In this document: positions 1 to 10,040 of the stretch, piece by piece
How positions within the stretch are numbered: the stretch's first letter is position 1
Layout: every line of letters starts with the position of its first letter
Source: CANHBY01 sp046342195
Lineage (GTDB): Bacteria > Pseudomonadota > Gammaproteobacteria > Burkholderiales > Burkholderiaceae_C
NCBI GenBank assembly: GCA_046342195.1
Contig: JBKDQE010000038.1
Location: 62,001 to 126,000, forward strand
DNA: 64,000 nt
Reading direction: 5' to 3'
The notes under the pieces: model-generated
What the model saw: only the letters and a program-made list of their open reading frames with translations
What the model was told of the DNA's origin: nothing
The model's database searches: none
Position numbers and translations under genes: made by a program

Positions 1-198
1 GTGAAAAGGCACACCCACCACCAAAGCATGGGGGCACCATTCTCCGATGGTGCGCTGGATTTCCACCCATCGAGCCTCACCCCTGAGATTAATGGTGCGA
101 ATACCTTCTGCCCGACGAAGCAAGGAATTGCCAGAAGCCACCCCCACACGGCGCGTTCCAAAATCAAACGCAAGAAAGGACTGATGCGATGAACTCAT
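1..198 (-). CDS. ruvX: RuvX/YqgF putative Holliday junction resolvase, N-terminal 66 codons (cut by window start)
   Basis: The minus strand from 198 reads a 66-codon open frame that runs off the window. It carries the family's opening motif FLAFDFGTRRVGVASGN at residues 8-24 (nuclease-fold strand with the catalytic Asp) and ends in a VVGVPF strand. RuvX/YqgF proteins are RNase H-like enzymes linked to pre-16S rRNA processing and possibly Holliday junction resolution. The ATG overlaps the yqgE stop codon (TGATG), so the two genes are translationally coupled. That gene pair is widely conserved in proteobacteria. The C-terminal half is not visible. Confidence 0.9.
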   Translation of the reverse strand, partial: MSSSHQSFLAFDFGTRRVGVASGNSLLRRAEGIRTINLRGEARWVEIQRTIGEWCPHALVVGVPFH

Positions 199-773
199 CA
201 GGCACGACCCGCCACCTGACTGAGCATCAGCAGATCAATCCCCAGCAAAGACAGGGCCTTCTGGTAACGCTCCTGCACAGGTGTATCGAAAATAATTTCA
301 GGCTCAGCAGCCACGTTGATCCAACTGTTGCGGCCCATTTCTTCTTCCAATTGCCCAGCCCCCCAGCCACTGTACCCCAAAGTAATCAAAACACGCTTGG
401 GGCCGGCCCCGCTCGCCAAGGCCTCAAGGACATCTTTGCTGGTGGTCATTTCAAGGCCGCCTGAAATTTTGAGAGAAGAACTATAGTGCCCGCCCTCCTC
501 ACAAAGCCGTTCATGCAAGACAAAGCCCCTTTCAGTTTGAACAGGCCCGCCAAAATAAACGGGCTGCTCAGAAATATCTTCTCGCTCCAAAACAAGATCA
601 ATCTTTTCAAATAAATTTTTAAGATTGATGTCAATAGGTTTGTTGATCACCAAACCCATGGCACCATTTTGGGTGTGTTCACACAGGTAAATGACGGACC
701 CTGAAAAAGCATTGCTGTCCATTCCGGGCATCGCAATCAAAAATTGGTTCGTAAAGTTCACGGCATTTGACAT
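198..773 (-). CDS. yqgE: YqgE/AlgH family protein (UPF0301)
   Basis: 191 residues, the normal family length. Recognisable family features are NQFLIAMPGMD near residue 9, the GAMGLVINKP strand near residue 38, and the YFGGPVQTERGFVLH block near residue 73. The molecular function of the family is not established; AlgH was named from alginate regulation in Pseudomonas. The gene precedes and overlaps ruvX. The ATG at 773 sits directly against an AAGGG sequence, closer than usual, so the in-frame GTG four codons later is an alternative start. Confidence 0.92.
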   Translation of the reverse strand: MSNAVNFTNQFLIAMPGMDSNAFSGSVIYLCEHTQNGAMGLVINKPIDINLKNLFEKIDLVLEREDISEQPVYFGGPVQTERGFVLHERLCEEGGHYSSSLKISGGLEMTTSKDVLEALASGAGPKRVLITLGYSGWGAGQLEEEMGRNSWINVAAEPEIIFDTPVQERYQKALSLLGIDLLMLSQVAGRA

Positions 774-875
774 CCCTTGATTTTAGTGCTCCAAAAGATC
801 ATTGATCTGCCTCCGGGCAATCTTTTGCTTCACAAGCACAACAAACACCGACCAGCCTGATGCACACTCCCAAAC

Positions 876-2339
876 ATGCAAAAAAACATCGACTCCGCTT
901 TGGTCTGGTTTCGTCGCGATCTTCGTTTTGATGATCATGCGGCCCTCCACCATGCTTGCCGGAAAGCATATCGGGTGTATTGTGTTTTTGTGCTTGACCG
1001 CAGCATTCTCGATCAGCTTCCCCGCGCCGACCGACGCATTGAGTTTATTCTGGGGAGCCTCCAATGTTTGAACCTCGAGTTATCTCAGCAGTCTCCAGGG
1101 GCAGGCTTGATCACCGTTCACGGCCTGGCCATCGAAGAAATTCCTCGACTGGCACATGAGCTTAAAGTCAGCGCCGTATTTGCCAATCACGACGATGAAC
1201 CTGCCTCAATTCAGCGGGATGCGCTGGTCAAGGCCGCGCTGACAAACCTCGGCATTGAGTGGCACAGCAGCAAAGATCATGTGATCTTCGAGCGCAGCGA
1301 AATCCTGACCGCGACAGGTCGCCCCTACAGTATTTTCACTCCTTACAAAAATGCCTGGCTGAAAAAAATCAATGGGCTTGACTTCAGGGTTTATCCAACA
1401 AGCCCTTATGCCTCGGCCCTTGCTCCGCGTCCTTCGCACTATGGAAGGCTTCTTGAATTACAAGACATCCAATTTGAATCAACGAATTTATCCCAGTTGG
1501 GAATTCAACCCGGATCATCAGCTGGCAAGACCTTGTTTGAAGAATTTTTGCAACGTATTGATTATTACCAAGACCGGCGTGATTTTCCCGCCATCAAGGG
1601 CCCCAGTTACCTCTCCGTTCATTTAAGGTTTGGCACCGTCTCTATCCGACATTTAATTGCAGAGGCCTGGAAACGGGCACAAGCGTTGCAAAGCTCAGCT
1701 GGCGCAGGCACCTGGCTTTCAGAATTGATTTGGCGCGATTTTTACCATCAAATTTTGCATCATCATCCTCATGTGGCGGTCAAAAGCTTTAAAGCCGAAT
1801 ATGACCGCATTCAATGGGCCCAAGGGCCTGAGACTGAAAAGCTCTTTGCCGCTTGGTGCTCTGGCCAAACAGGCTACCCCTTGGTGGATGCAGCCATGAC
1901 GCAGTTGAATCAAACCGGGTACATGCACAACCGCCTGCGTATGGTCGCAGCCAGTTTCTTGGTCAAGGATTTAGGTATTGATTGGCGCTGGGGAGAGCGC
2001 TACTTTGCCACACAACTGAACGATTTCGATTTGGCTGCCAACAATGGGGGCTGGCAGTGGGCAGCTTCCAGTGGCTGCGATGCCCAACCCTATTTCCGCA
2101 TTTTCAACCCGATCACGCAAAGCCAGAAGTTTGACCCCGAAGGTCAATTTATTCGTCGGTATATTCCATGCTTGGCAAAATTGCCCAACTCAGCCGTTCA
2201 TGCCCCCTGGAGAGTACCCCCTATTGACCTGCATGAGTCTGGAGTCAGGCTGGGGCACAATTACCCTCTCCCGATTGTGGAGCATGACCATGCCCGCCTG
2301 GCCACATTGGCCCGTTACGCAGTCATTAAAGAAAAGTGA
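876..2339 (+). CDS. phrB: Deoxyribodipyrimidine photolyase (class I CPD photolyase/cryptochrome family)
   Basis: 487 residues. The N-terminal antenna domain opens with ALVWFRRDLRFDDHAAL. The C-terminal FAD-binding domain contains WLSELIWRDFYHQIL, TGYPLVDAAMTQLNQTGYMHNRLRM, DWRWGERYF and the signature NDFDLAANNGGWQWAASSG followed by DAQPYFRIFNP. The enzyme repairs cyclobutane pyrimidine dimers using blue light and reduced FAD. The class I C-terminal signature argues for a genuine photolyase rather than a sensory cryptochrome, though sequence alone cannot exclude a (6-4) or signalling role. It stands alone, divergent from yqgE and convergent with the diguanylate cyclase gene. Confidence 0.95.
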   Translation: MQKNIDSALVWFRRDLRFDDHAALHHACRKAYRVYCVFVLDRSILDQLPRADRRIEFILGSLQCLNLELSQQSPGAGLITVHGLAIEEIPRLAHELKVSAVFANHDDEPASIQRDALVKAALTNLGIEWHSSKDHVIFERSEILTATGRPYSIFTPYKNAWLKKINGLDFRVYPTSPYASALAPRPSHYGRLLELQDIQFESTNLSQLGIQPGSSAGKTLFEEFLQRIDYYQDRRDFPAIKGPSYLSVHLRFGTVSIRHLIAEAWKRAQALQSSAGAGTWLSELIWRDFYHQILHHHPHVAVKSFKAEYDRIQWAQGPETEKLFAAWCSGQTGYPLVDAAMTQLNQTGYMHNRLRMVAASFLVKDLGIDWRWGERYFATQLNDFDLAANNGGWQWAASSGCDAQPYFRIFNPITQSQKFDPEGQFIRRYIPCLAKLPNSAVHAPWRVPPIDLHESGVRLGHNYPLPIVEHDHARLATLARYAVIKEK

Positions 2340-2596
2340 GGGGACATTCAATCCAAAGCGATTGCACGAACTTTCTGCCCCATTCTGTGATCATCGCACC
2401 CGGCACCACCAGCACGCACGCCACCATGCTGCCCGCAATCGCGGCATCCAGAAAATGATCAACGCAGGAGAGCAAATTTTGTAGATTCTGAGACTAATGC
2501 GCGAAATGACGAGACGGCGACAGCTTGAATGATGACACGCTCTCATGCAATCTTCTTGGCTATCGTAGGGCTGTGATGAAAACTTCTTCATCAGCA

Positions 2597-2619
2597 AATA
2601 AAACGGCTGCCGTTTTATT
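2597..2619. terminator. Perfect palindrome, probable bidirectional terminator between phrB and the diguanylate cyclase gene
   Basis: Eleven-base arms (AATAAAACGGC and its complement) surround a single central T at 2608. The top strand gives a GC-centred hairpin followed by TTTTATT, and the bottom strand gives the same. It lies between two convergent genes, 15 bases past the cyclase stop. This position and symmetry fit a shared intrinsic terminator; no transcript data are available. Confidence 0.7.
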
Positions 2620-2633
2620 CTGGATAAAATACA

Positions 2634-3674
2634 TCAAAAGAGCTCAACATCTCCTGTTTTATCACCCTCCTCAATAATTTTGCCGATGGAGATCAATTGG
2701 GTATAACTACGCACACCGTTGCGACCATGCTCTTTGACATAGTAAACTGCTTTGTCAGCACGCTCAAATGCCCGGCTTGGGGTATCTCCGACACGCAAAG
2801 CCGTGAATCCGATACTGACAGTAATACAGCCCACTTGCGGAAAAGCAAAATTTTCGGTGTTGCTTCGTAACCTTTCAAAGGCTGCCGCTGCATCATTTTC
2901 GCTCTTACAGCGCATCAGCACGACGAATTCTTCGCCACCAAATCGATAAAGTTGATCATGAAAGCGGAAACTGGCTTTCATTAACCGCGACAACAGAAGC
3001 AAGACTTCATCACCGATCAAGTGACCATAAGTATCATTAACATTCTTGAAATGGTCAATATCAATCACTGCCAACCAAGTACTGACCGGCCCTCCCCCCC
3101 CATATCTGCGATCCTCACCTTTGCTGATCTCATTGTGCACCAACTGTTGTTCTGCCGAGGCCTTCAAGAAAGCCTCGTCAAAGGTTTTTCGGTTCAACAG
3201 GCCTGTCAGTGTGTCACGCTCGCTGTAATCCAACAGTGACTGAAAGTTCCGATAGACACGTAGAAAACTGGCCACCAAACGCTTCGCATCAGGCGCCAGA
3301 GCGGTCGTTGTGACAATCTCCATCACACCGACCACCTCACAATCGTTGATCAAGGGAAAAACCGTGATACAGGGCGGCCCATCGATGTCGATCGTTTCGT
3401 GAGTTTCCATGCAGGACAATCGATGCGGATAGTCAGCGGCTTTAGGTAAAGTAGTGATGTTGACCCAAATAGGGTGGCAAGTTGCTGTAGAAGCTTCTGC
3501 CGTAAGCTGAGCACGAGTGATCCAGTGCTTATCGTCTGGGTCACCTACCAAACGATAAATCGAGGCCACCTCGGGCGACAACAGATCCTTCATGGCGGCG
3601 ACCAGCGTGACATCGAGAAGATCTCGATCACGAAAACCTGTCAGATCAGCAAGGTAGTCAACAAGTTTTGACAT
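2634..3674 (-). CDS. Diguanylate cyclase with N-terminal GAF-like sensory region
   Basis: 346 residues. Residues about 1-155 look like a GAF-type sensor (PLINDCEVVGVMEI). The GGDEF domain follows: DTLTGLLNRKTFDEA, AVIDIDHFKNVNDTYGH (metal and substrate Asp), then the active-site loop as GGEEF. An RFHD motif five residues before GGEEF matches the RxxD inhibitory I-site, so product inhibition by cyclic-di-GMP is expected. The gene begins 42 bases after chpA ends on the same strand, so it is probably the last gene of the Pil-Chp operon and could link pilus signalling to cyclic-di-GMP. An in-frame run of eight G on the coding strand encodes a GGGG linker near 3100. Confidence 0.9.
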   Translation of the reverse strand: MSKLVDYLADLTGFRDRDLLDVTLVAAMKDLLSPEVASIYRLVGDPDDKHWITRAQLTAEASTATCHPIWVNITTLPKAADYPHRLSCMETHETIDIDGPPCITVFPLINDCEVVGVMEIVTTTALAPDAKRLVASFLRVYRNFQSLLDYSERDTLTGLLNRKTFDEAFLKASAEQQLVHNEISKGEDRRYGGGGPVSTWLAVIDIDHFKNVNDTYGHLIGDEVLLLLSRLMKASFRFHDQLYRFGGEEFVVLMRCKSENDAAAAFERLRSNTENFAFPQVGCITVSIGFTALRVGDTPSRAFERADKAVYYVKEHGRNGVRSYTQLISIGKIIEEGDKTGDVELF

Positions 3675-3715
3675 TTTTAAGTTTCAAAAGCTGAAATCCA
3701 TTCCTGAGTCAGCAA

Positions 3716-6700
3716 TTAAATGATCACAGGGGCACTTGTATGGCGACCAATCAAAGACAACAAGTCATCTTCGGAATAAGGTTTCCCAAGATAATGGTCC
3801 ACTCCCAATTCAGCAGCGTAATCCCGGTGTTTTTGTGCAATTCTCGAAGTGATCATAATCACTGGAAGATCTCTCAGGCGGGCATCACCACGGATGTTAC
3901 GCACCAAATCAAATCCATCCATTCGTGGCATTTCAATATCACTTAGAACAATACCAGGCTTTTCCTCAGCCAATTTTTCCAGAGCGTCCAAACCATCTTT
4001 GGCCAGCTTAACCCGATAACCTTCCCGCAAAAGCAAGCGCTGGGTCACACGCCGAACAGTCAAAGAATCATCGACCACCAATACAAGGGGCGGAAGGAAA
4101 ACAGATTCTTGGGGAACAACAGGCTCAAATTCCGGACTGGAGGTCTCGGCCTGCTTATACCAGGCTGATCGAGTAGCCTCCCGAGAGTCATTCCCATAAA
4201 GCGAGGCCAGCGCCACAAGGTTGTAAATCAAGGCCACCGAACCGGAGGGTAGCAAGGTCATTCCGGCAAGGCCGGGGACATGAACAAACTGTGGGCCTAA
4301 ATTTTTGACAACGGCCTCTTGGTTGCCCAACACCTCATCGACATGAACAGCGATTCGTTGCTGAGCACTTTTGACAATCAAAATGTAGCGAGTTTTGCCT
4401 GTACTCTCCGTGCTGTACGGGCTGAGTTGCAGCAATGAACCCAACCAAAAGAATGGAAGAACTCCCTCTCCAAATGAATAGACTCCTGCCACATAGGCAT
4501 CATGGAGTTGCTCAACTTTCACACGACACACCAGCTCTACTGTCGAAGAAGGCAATGCAATGGTTGATTCACCCGCCCTGATCATCACAATTTGGGTGAC
4601 TGCTGTTGTCAAGGGTAACTGCAGCTTGAAACTGGTCCCTTTGCCGGGAGCCATGGTGACATCAATATGCCCCCCTATGGCTTGGATCTCAGCGCGTACA
4701 ACATCCAGCCCAATGCCACGCCCTGCCAACTCAGTCACCTCCTCGGCCGTTGAGAATCGGGGAGTAAAAATGAGGTTAGCCAGCTCGATTTCCGTGGGGT
4801 TCTGACTTGGAGCAATCAGCCCCATATCCAGACCCTTCTGATGAATCCGTGCCAGATCAAGGCCTGCTCCATCATCACTCACCGTCACACTGATTTCATT
4901 ACCCTCCTGCAAGGCCGCGACAGTGACTGTACCAGTGGAATTTTTTCCTGCCAATCGACGCTCATCAGGCAATTCAATTCCATGCGTTACGCTGTTGCGA
5001 AGCAAATGCTCAAAAGCTGCAGTCATCCGCTCAAGCACGCTACGATCGACTTCAATCGAACCGCCAAGCACATCAAGACGCACTTCTTTTCCCGTCTCTT
5101 TGGCCGCTTGCCGGACCACTCTGTATAACCGGTCAGAGAGGCTATCAAATTCAACCATGCGTGTCCGCAACAAGTCATTTTGAAGATCACGCGTCACCCG
5201 ACTTTGCAAGGCCAAAGAATCTTCAGTCTTATCAAGGGCCTTGTCTAAATTTCTTTGCACGGTGGTCAAATCGTTGACTGACTCCGCCATCATTCGGGTC
5301 AACTCCTGGATGCGGGTAAATCGGTCAAATTCCAAGGGGTCAAACACAACATCAGTAGCTTTGGCCGCCTGGATGCGAGATGTCATCTGTGTTTCGGCTT
5401 GGAGGTGAATATCTCGCAATTGCTGACGAAGGCGATCCAGGTTATCGTTCAAATCAGCCAGTGAAGATCGCAATTGAGAGGCATCTGAAGCCATTCGGAA
5501 GCGGGAAATCATAAGCTCACCCGCTTGGTTGACCAGCCGATCCAGAATGTTCGATCGCACACGAACTGAAGACTGAGCCTGGCTCGAAACCCTCTCCAAT
5601 CCGGATGGCGATGACCCAACCCCATGTTCATGGACAAGACATGACCAATCAACTTCCGTCGCATTGCGTGGCAGGCTCATTGGCACCAAGGCGTCGGCCG
5701 ACACAACAGCTTCGCTCAATGCCGAGGAGTGAACCAACGGCTCCTCAACGGAGATTGAGTCTTTGCTTGCAGCATGATCATGAATGCCAGAATGTTCCGG
5801 CGATGGAACGATCTTGACAAATTCAGAGAATTGAACTGAATTTTCTTCCGTTGTCAAAGAAGGGAGAATTTTCTGGAAATCGTCAGTCAGCAAGGAATTT
5901 TCTGATCTGATCAATGCCTCAACCCTGTCAATCGCAGCCTGATGAGATTCGTGATCCCCTGAACGGAGTTGCTCAAAGGCATGCATCAATGCATCGGAAC
6001 GTGCATTCAAAACTTCAATATCATCTACCTCAACCTTGGCCTGCTGCAGCAATTTCTCAATCCGGGTTTCAAGGCGATGGGCCATTTCACCCAGACGCAT
6101 TGCACCCGCCAGCCGCGCCCCCCCCTTAAGGGTATGCAAAGTTCGCATACAAGCAGTACCATGGGCAGAAACACTTGGCTCTCTTGCCCAATCACGAATT
6201 TGGATCGCCAAATGAGGCAGCAACTCCTGACCCTCTTCTTCAAAAATCGGAAAGAGGCCAGCATCTACAGCATCAACTGCTTTGATATCATCCTCTTCCG
6301 TGGAGTCTTCCAATTCCATCTCGATAGCACGAACTGCAGTATGAGATGAACTGTGCAAATCTGAAGCGGGGAAATTTTCTACAGGTTCAAAGGCTATCAC
6401 CTTGGGGGCAGTCACCATGGAAGCTTCTGACGTGGAAGGAGAAAATTCAGCAACCACTGGATCCAAGTCTTGTTTGATGAGCGCCAAATCCGTCGGTTTC
6501 CCTAAATTGATCTCCGCAGTACTCTGGCTCATACCCAGAGCTGAATTCAGGTTCAAAGCAATCCGATCCAGTTCCGAATAAGCACTGAGGAGTTCAAGCC
6601 GCCTGACCGAAGCCAGATCATGATCTGCCAAACGCTGAACCAGTTGAGGATCAGGATCTTTGAGAAAGCCCGCTGCAAATTGATGAAGTAAATTGCTGAT

Positions 6701-9700
6701 TTCCTCTGCCACCTCTGAAAAAAGAACAGCCTCCTCAGGGGTTCCTGAACCAGCCACCTGAGACCGCATCTGGGCATATTCCAGGGCTCGGGCCAAACTG
6801 GAGAGGGCCTTGAATCCAATCGTCGCAGATGCTCCGGAAAGTGAATGTGCCAAGGCAATTGCAGAAGAACTGACAGGCTGATCAGTTTCTTGAGACCACT
6901 TAGCCAGCTCAGCACTGAGTCGACGAGATAACTCGTCAGCCTCATAAACATAAATATTAAACAAAGGAGTGCTGATTCTCAAATCACCAACAACCTTTAT
7001 GCCCTCCTCAGAATCATCCACGGTACTGGATAAATTATTGGGGCCTGCCTCAACGCCCCCAGGGGGATGGGAAGCAAGATCATCGGCGCTCAAACTTTGC
7101 TCATCGCACTCCACCATCTCGGCCTTGGCCTCAGATTGATTGGAAGGCGTTACCCCGTGCTCTACATCTTGCAACAAATCAAGATTGCTCACTTTAACGT
7201 GATCAGCATGAATTTCAGAATTCAGACCCTGTATGTCTGACTGTCTTATGTTTTTGACAGCCAGTGAATCTGCAAAATGATCTGATTCAGCCAAATCTGG
7301 ATCTGCTGACTCGAGAAACATGGCAGCATCTTGTACCGCTTTATGATCATTTTCTTCTGACTGTGGCACTATTTCGTTCGGCGTTGCATTGAAATCAAAG
7401 GCCACACCCTCGTGGCCCTCTACCGCTTCAAAGCTCGAAGCCACCAAGGGAAGCGCCAACGATTCCAAGCTCTTGGTCTCTCCGATGAGCACATCCAGTG
7501 ACACAATGGGGCTCTTCAAGGAGTTTGCTGCCTCAGCAATTTGTTGAATTGTTCGATGACCATCTTGATGAGCTGCGATATCGCTCAACCATTCATCAAA
7601 ATACTGAAGGGCATTGTCAGTAAAGCTGATCAGCCGATCATCTGCAGGCTTATGATCACTTAACCAATCGTTATAAGTCTTCTCGCAGAGCATGGCAGCC
7701 TCTCCGAATAGACCCAAGCCCACCATTCGGGAGCTACCTTTGAGCGTGTGGAAAGATCTCCGGATCGTGGTGAGAAGCTGCATATCTTTGAGATCGTTGG
7801 GTAAGGCAGATAGTGCCCTTTGAGCATCCCCGATCACTTCCTTGGCTTCTTCCAGGAAAATTCCCAACATTTCATCGTCTTCACCTGCTGCAGAGGTCTG
7901 CTGCAAATCAAGCTTAAAATCAGGAGCAACTTCCTCCGCCCCCACAGCATCACTTGTGGCGTTGAAAAACTCACCCAAGGTTTCTGAAAGTTGCTCCCTT
8001 GCCTGCGCAGTTTCTTTTTCGTTGGCGGCTTGTTCCAATGCAATTTTGGCTTTTGCGACAGTAGCCACTAAATTAAGCTGCTCGGCTGCCCGCGCCTCCT
8101 GGGAAAGTATCTCCAAATCTCGGCTGAGCTCACCCACTGGAACATCGCCTCGCGCCGCTGACTCAGCAATCGCCTGAGCCTGCTCAATCAAACGCGACTC
8201 CACTGCTGGCAACATCCCGATTTCATGACTGGAAGGCCCGAGCACTTCCCGACCCATCACTGGAGTCAAAATACCAGATTCACTATTGAAAACAAAGAGG
8301 GACCTGGCCATGTGAGGCTGCACGCTCAGCATTCCAATGAGAAAATCAAGGGCACCCAAGTTAGAGCCTAGTCGGTCTAAAATAGGGGCATTTTTCTCGG
8401 CAGCCTGAGGCTCTGACATGTGAGCGATCACGGCACCAATATCGTCCTTCATGCGAAGAATGGCCGCTGATGCTTGGTTTAATCCCAAAACAGAAAGGAC
8501 ACCGCGCATAGAGCTCAGTAAACTTGGAACCGAACTCAAAACCTGAACATCCTCCTGATGCCTGTAAAATTGGTCTGCCAATTTTTCAATCTCAGACAAA
8601 TTAGCGCGCAGCTCCTGAACCACAGTGCCCATCGTTTGACGATCTGAACCGCGACGATATAAAGAATCCATCCAGGCTTCGAGAGGCGGAGATGTTTGCC
8701 CATTTCGTACCATCGCAATCCGATCGGCCAGTCGGCACATCAGATCAGCCTGCTCCGAAGAATCAACATCCCCATCTTCGAGCGACGCTTCAATGTAAAG
8801 CAAAGCCGTTGCAACCTCCATTGCCAAGGAAGGGGCCGGTGCAACTCCGGCATGAATCGAAGCATGGGCTGCATTTAAAATCTCAGCGGCCAAGCGATCC
8901 CCCATGGGATATAACTTGGTCAGTGAATCTGCCACCAAAGCAAACTGCTCACCCAAGCCGGCCAGCCGATGCAACTCACCTCCCGCCACGGCAGACCAGA
9001 CATCCTTTGCTGTAGCCACGCGCTTGCTGGCCTGATGCAATACGGCAGGATCAAACTTACCAAGAATCGGTCGGCTGTAATCAACCGCCACATTCTTCAC
9101 CCCCCAGGCAGTACGGGCCGCAGCCAATCGAGGTGACTGGCTCGCTTCATCGGGTATGGCTGCATTGGCGCAAAAGAATAGCAAATCCTGAGCGAGCCGC
9201 TCGGATACATCAACACCGCCTCCTTCAAAAATACGAAGCTGCGACAGCAATCTGGAAGACAGTCGTTTGCTGTACACATCAGATTGCAAAAAACCTTTGG
9301 CCTGAGCCTCAAACACTGCTGCCGCCAATTGCCAGAGAGTTCCTGACTTGGTGCTCCGTGCGCCAGCTGCCAACTCAAGGCAGAGCTCACTCATTCGCTC
9401 GAAGTTATGCTCAGAGGGCTTGCGCATGATGGCAAGCATATGGCACTCCATGGCCAAGCGGGTTGCTGCATCCGGTTGACGCGCATGAACACCGGGAGGT
9501 GCCGGGAAATCGTGCCATGACCAATCAACCCCCCATAAGTCAGCAGGGTGAATACGATCTGCATTGGCAATTTCCTGTACGGCTTGATACTGCGGAAAAA
9601 ATGACAAAGGAGAAACAGGTTTATTGGCCAACAGACGAGATAAATAATCCATCAGGGCAAATGAAGCCCTTTCGATGCACTCGACAGCCTTGACATTTAA

Positions 9701-10000
9701 CAACTGCCTTGGCTGGGTCATGCAGCGCGCGAGGGCAGCCTCACTGGCTCGTAAAAGAGTTGCGGCAGGAGGCATGCCCAACATCTCCAAAACCCCCACG
9801 CTTTGATGGATCTGAACCTTTGCCGAACGTAAAATAGAAGAGTCTACCGCGCTAACATCTGACCCCGCTCGTGACTCCAACTCTTTAAGGAATTGATGTA
9901 GAGTCTTGTGTGCGCTGTCAAGGGAACGTCGCAACTCTTCGTTCACCCAAGCCAGCGCACTGAGGTCTGTGAATTCAGTATCGTGGTTCAGTGTGTCCAT
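3716..10000 (-). CDS. chpA: ChpA/PilL-type hybrid chemotaxis histidine kinase with several Hpt domains and a C-terminal receiver
   Basis: 2094 residues, in the size range of ChpA proteins. Hpt phospho-acceptor motifs are FHTLKGSSRMVG (His about 751) and LHTLKGGARLAG (His about 1289). A third, AHSLSGASATIG (His about 1052), has Ser in place of the usual Lys. A CheA core follows: helical dimerisation region, HATPase with N box LRNSVTHG (Asn about 1669), SDDGAGLD and GRGIGLDVV boxes, then a CheW-like domain. The C-terminal receiver runs from VVDDSLTVRR (about 1976) to phospho-acceptor Asp about 2021 (LSDIEMPRMDG). Family knowledge: ChpA receives signals from PilJ through PilI and phosphorylates PilG and PilH to control twitching motility and cAMP. 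It follows pilJ by 40 bases. Confidence 0.95.
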   Translation of the reverse strand: MDTLNHDTEFTDLSALAWVNEELRRSLDSAHKTLHQFLKELESRAGSDVSAVDSSILRSAKVQIHQSVGVLEMLGMPPAATLLRASEAALARCMTQPRQLLNVKAVECIERASFALMDYLSRLLANKPVSPLSFFPQYQAVQEIANADRIHPADLWGVDWSWHDFPAPPGVHARQPDAATRLAMECHMLAIMRKPSEHNFERMSELCLELAAGARSTKSGTLWQLAAAVFEAQAKGFLQSDVYSKRLSSRLLSQLRIFEGGGVDVSERLAQDLLFFCANAAIPDEASQSPRLAAARTAWGVKNVAVDYSRPILGKFDPAVLHQASKRVATAKDVWSAVAGGELHRLAGLGEQFALVADSLTKLYPMGDRLAAEILNAAHASIHAGVAPAPSLAMEVATALLYIEASLEDGDVDSSEQADLMCRLADRIAMVRNGQTSPPLEAWMDSLYRRGSDRQTMGTVVQELRANLSEIEKLADQFYRHQEDVQVLSSVPSLLSSMRGVLSVLGLNQASAAILRMKDDIGAVIAHMSEPQAAEKNAPILDRLGSNLGALDFLIGMLSVQPHMARSLFVFNSESGILTPVMGREVLGPSSHEIGMLPAVESRLIEQAQAIAESAARGDVPVGELSRDLEILSQEARAAEQLNLVATVAKAKIALEQAANEKETAQAREQLSETLGEFFNATSDAVGAEEVAPDFKLDLQQTSAAGEDDEMLGIFLEEAKEVIGDAQRALSALPNDLKDMQLLTTIRRSFHTLKGSSRMVGLGLFGEAAMLCEKTYNDWLSDHKPADDRLISFTDNALQYFDEWLSDIAAHQDGHRTIQQIAEAANSLKSPIVSLDVLIGETKSLESLALPLVASSFEAVEGHEGVAFDFNATPNEIVPQSEENDHKAVQDAAMFLESADPDLAESDHFADSLAVKNIRQSDIQGLNSEIHADHVKVSNLDLLQDVEHGVTPSNQSEAKAEMVECDEQSLSADDLASHPPGGVEAGPNNLSSTVDDSEEGIKVVGDLRISTPLFNIYVYEADELSRRLSAELAKWSQETDQPVSSSAIALAHSLSGASATIGFKALSSLARALEYAQMRSQVAGSGTPEEAVLFSEVAEEISNLLHQFAAGFLKDPDPQLVQRLADHDLASVRRLELLSAYSELDRIALNLNSALGMSQSTAEINLGKPTDLALIKQDLDPVVAEFSPSTSEASMVTAPKVIAFEPVENFPASDLHSSSHTAVRAIEMELEDSTEEDDIKAVDAVDAGLFPIFEEEGQELLPHLAIQIRDWAREPSVSAHGTACMRTLHTLKGGARLAGAMRLGEMAHRLETRIEKLLQQAKVEVDDIEVLNARSDALMHAFEQLRSGDHESHQAAIDRVEALIRSENSLLTDDFQKILPSLTTEENSVQFSEFVKIVPSPEHSGIHDHAASKDSISVEEPLVHSSALSEAVVSADALVPMSLPRNATEVDWSCLVHEHGVGSSPSGLERVSSQAQSSVRVRSNILDRLVNQAGELMISRFRMASDASQLRSSLADLNDNLDRLRQQLRDIHLQAETQMTSRIQAAKATDVVFDPLEFDRFTRIQELTRMMAESVNDLTTVQRNLDKALDKTEDSLALQSRVTRDLQNDLLRTRMVEFDSLSDRLYRVVRQAAKETGKEVRLDVLGGSIEVDRSVLERMTAAFEHLLRNSVTHGIELPDERRLAGKNSTGTVTVAALQEGNEISVTVSDDGAGLDLARIHQKGLDMGLIAPSQNPTEIELANLIFTPRFSTAEEVTELAGRGIGLDVVRAEIQAIGGHIDVTMAPGKGTSFKLQLPLTTAVTQIVMIRAGESTIALPSSTVELVCRVKVEQLHDAYVAGVYSFGEGVLPFFWLGSLLQLSPYSTESTGKTRYILIVKSAQQRIAVHVDEVLGNQEAVVKNLGPQFVHVPGLAGMTLLPSGSVALIYNLVALASLYGNDSREATRSAWYKQAETSSPEFEPVVPQESVFLPPLVLVVDDSLTVRRVTQRLLLREGYRVKLAKDGLDALEKLAEEKPGIVLSDIEMPRMDGFDLVRNIRGDARLRDLPVIMITSRIAQKHRDYAAELGVDHYLGKPYSEDDLLSLIGRHTSAPVII

Positions 10001-10040
10001 GGGTTCTGTTACTCACAGGTTGTCAGGCACTCTAAAACAC

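Noticed and set aside
2325..2500. Minus-strand frame of about 55 codons with a hydrophobic stretch (AAIAGSMVACVLVVPGAMIT) resembling the end of a small membrane protein
   Set aside because: No usable start codon, it overlaps the end of phrB, and the match to any family is too short to support a gene or a pseudogene.
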